A stretch of 5,450 bases of DNA from Spirochaetia bacterium (GTDB taxonomy: Bacteria; Spirochaetota; Spirochaetia; DTKZ01), in contig JAISXE010000280.1 in NCBI GenBank assembly GCA_031270615.1, forward strand, positions 1 to 5,450. Direction: 5' to 3'. The translations under genes were made by a program, and so were the position numbers. Numbering within the stretch: position 1 is the first letter of the stretch; each line of letters begins with the position of its first letter. A model generated the notes under the pieces. That model saw only the letters and a program-made list of their open reading frames with translations, did not search any database and had not been told where the DNA came from. This document shows, in pieces, positions 5,201-5,450 of the stretch.

Positions 5201-5364
5201 GAGGGCAGCGCAGCAATTCCGATTTCAAAACGAAAATCACAAGAAATGCGGTTTTTACGAAACAAAAATACGCCCAAAATGAAAAAGCGTCGCTAATATC
5301 CCCTGTTGAGGCCATACTAAGGGCTTATCCCTAAATAACGCATAGTACACAAAGGCAAAAATTT

Positions 5365-5381
5365 ACCACGGACAACACGGA
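5365..5381 (+). repeat. CACGGA-type repeat motif, copy C
   Basis: ACCACGGACAACACGGA matches the arms at 9-25 and 3796-3812 at most positions. No inverted partner is visible before the window ends; if the element is complete, its partner should lie beyond 5450. The surrounding interval 5201-5450 contains no recognisable gene. Confidence 0.5.
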
Positions 5382-5401
5382 CTGCGCACGCCGAAATAAA
5401 C

Positions 5402-5421
5402 GCACGCCCATCAGGGCGTGT
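5402..5421. other. Small GC hairpin near the window end
   Basis: CACGCCC (5403-5409) pairs with GGGCGTG (5414-5420) around an ATCA loop, plus a G-T pair at 5402/5421. On the plus strand CTTT follows, which is too short a run for a confident terminator, and no plus-strand gene precedes it. Confidence 0.4.
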
Positions 5422-5450
5422 CTTTGCCCACCCGGCAACAGGGCGAGAGG

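Overview
The window holds four genes, all on the minus strand, in two transcription units. Together they look like an outer-membrane nutrient (most likely heme or another metal-macrocycle) uptake locus with an exported DUF362 protein just upstream. The host is a Gram-negative-type bacterium: it has a TonB-dependent outer-membrane receptor and two lipoproteins. The best guess from sequence alone is a spirochaete of the Treponema type, such as a termite-gut treponeme. Reasons are the fairly GC-rich genes with strong Shine-Dalgarno sites, which are uncommon in Bacteroidetes where HmuY proteins are best known; the relaxed lipoboxes with Phe at -3 in both lipoproteins; and intergenic DNA rich in small repeats. 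This assignment is inference and was not tested by any search.

Reading in the direction of transcription (right to left): 5153-5450 is a leader region with a CACGGA-type repeat at its far end. 4187-5152 encodes a secreted DUF362 protein that lacks the ferredoxin domain usual in the 'Fe-S center' branch of this family. 3721-4186 has no gene but is full of inverted repeats, including a 22-bp hairpin, a 10-bp hairpin and a 21-bp long-loop inverted repeat. 3623-3725 is a well-formed promoter with phased A-tracts, a perfect -35 box and repeated ACTAATT operator-like sites. 1679-3622 encodes the TonB-dependent receptor. 928-1668 and 107-838 encode two divergent paralogous HmuY-like lipoproteins. 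1-106 carries another copy of the CACGGA repeat.

The receptor and the first HmuY-like gene are tightly coupled: the ribosome binding site of the second overlaps the stop codon of the first. The second HmuY-like gene follows after 89 bp containing two hairpins, one of them terminator-like, which could lower its expression. The expected mechanism is that surface lipoproteins capture a ligand and pass it to the receptor, which imports it with TonB energy. No TonB, periplasmic binding protein or ABC transporter is in the window. The operator-like array suggests control by a metal-dependent repressor.

The points most worth following up are the R-Y-Y arrangement with two different HmuY-like proteins, the operator array, the cluster-less exported DUF362 protein, and the intergenic inverted repeats, whose five arm differences are all G-U wobbles on the plus strand.
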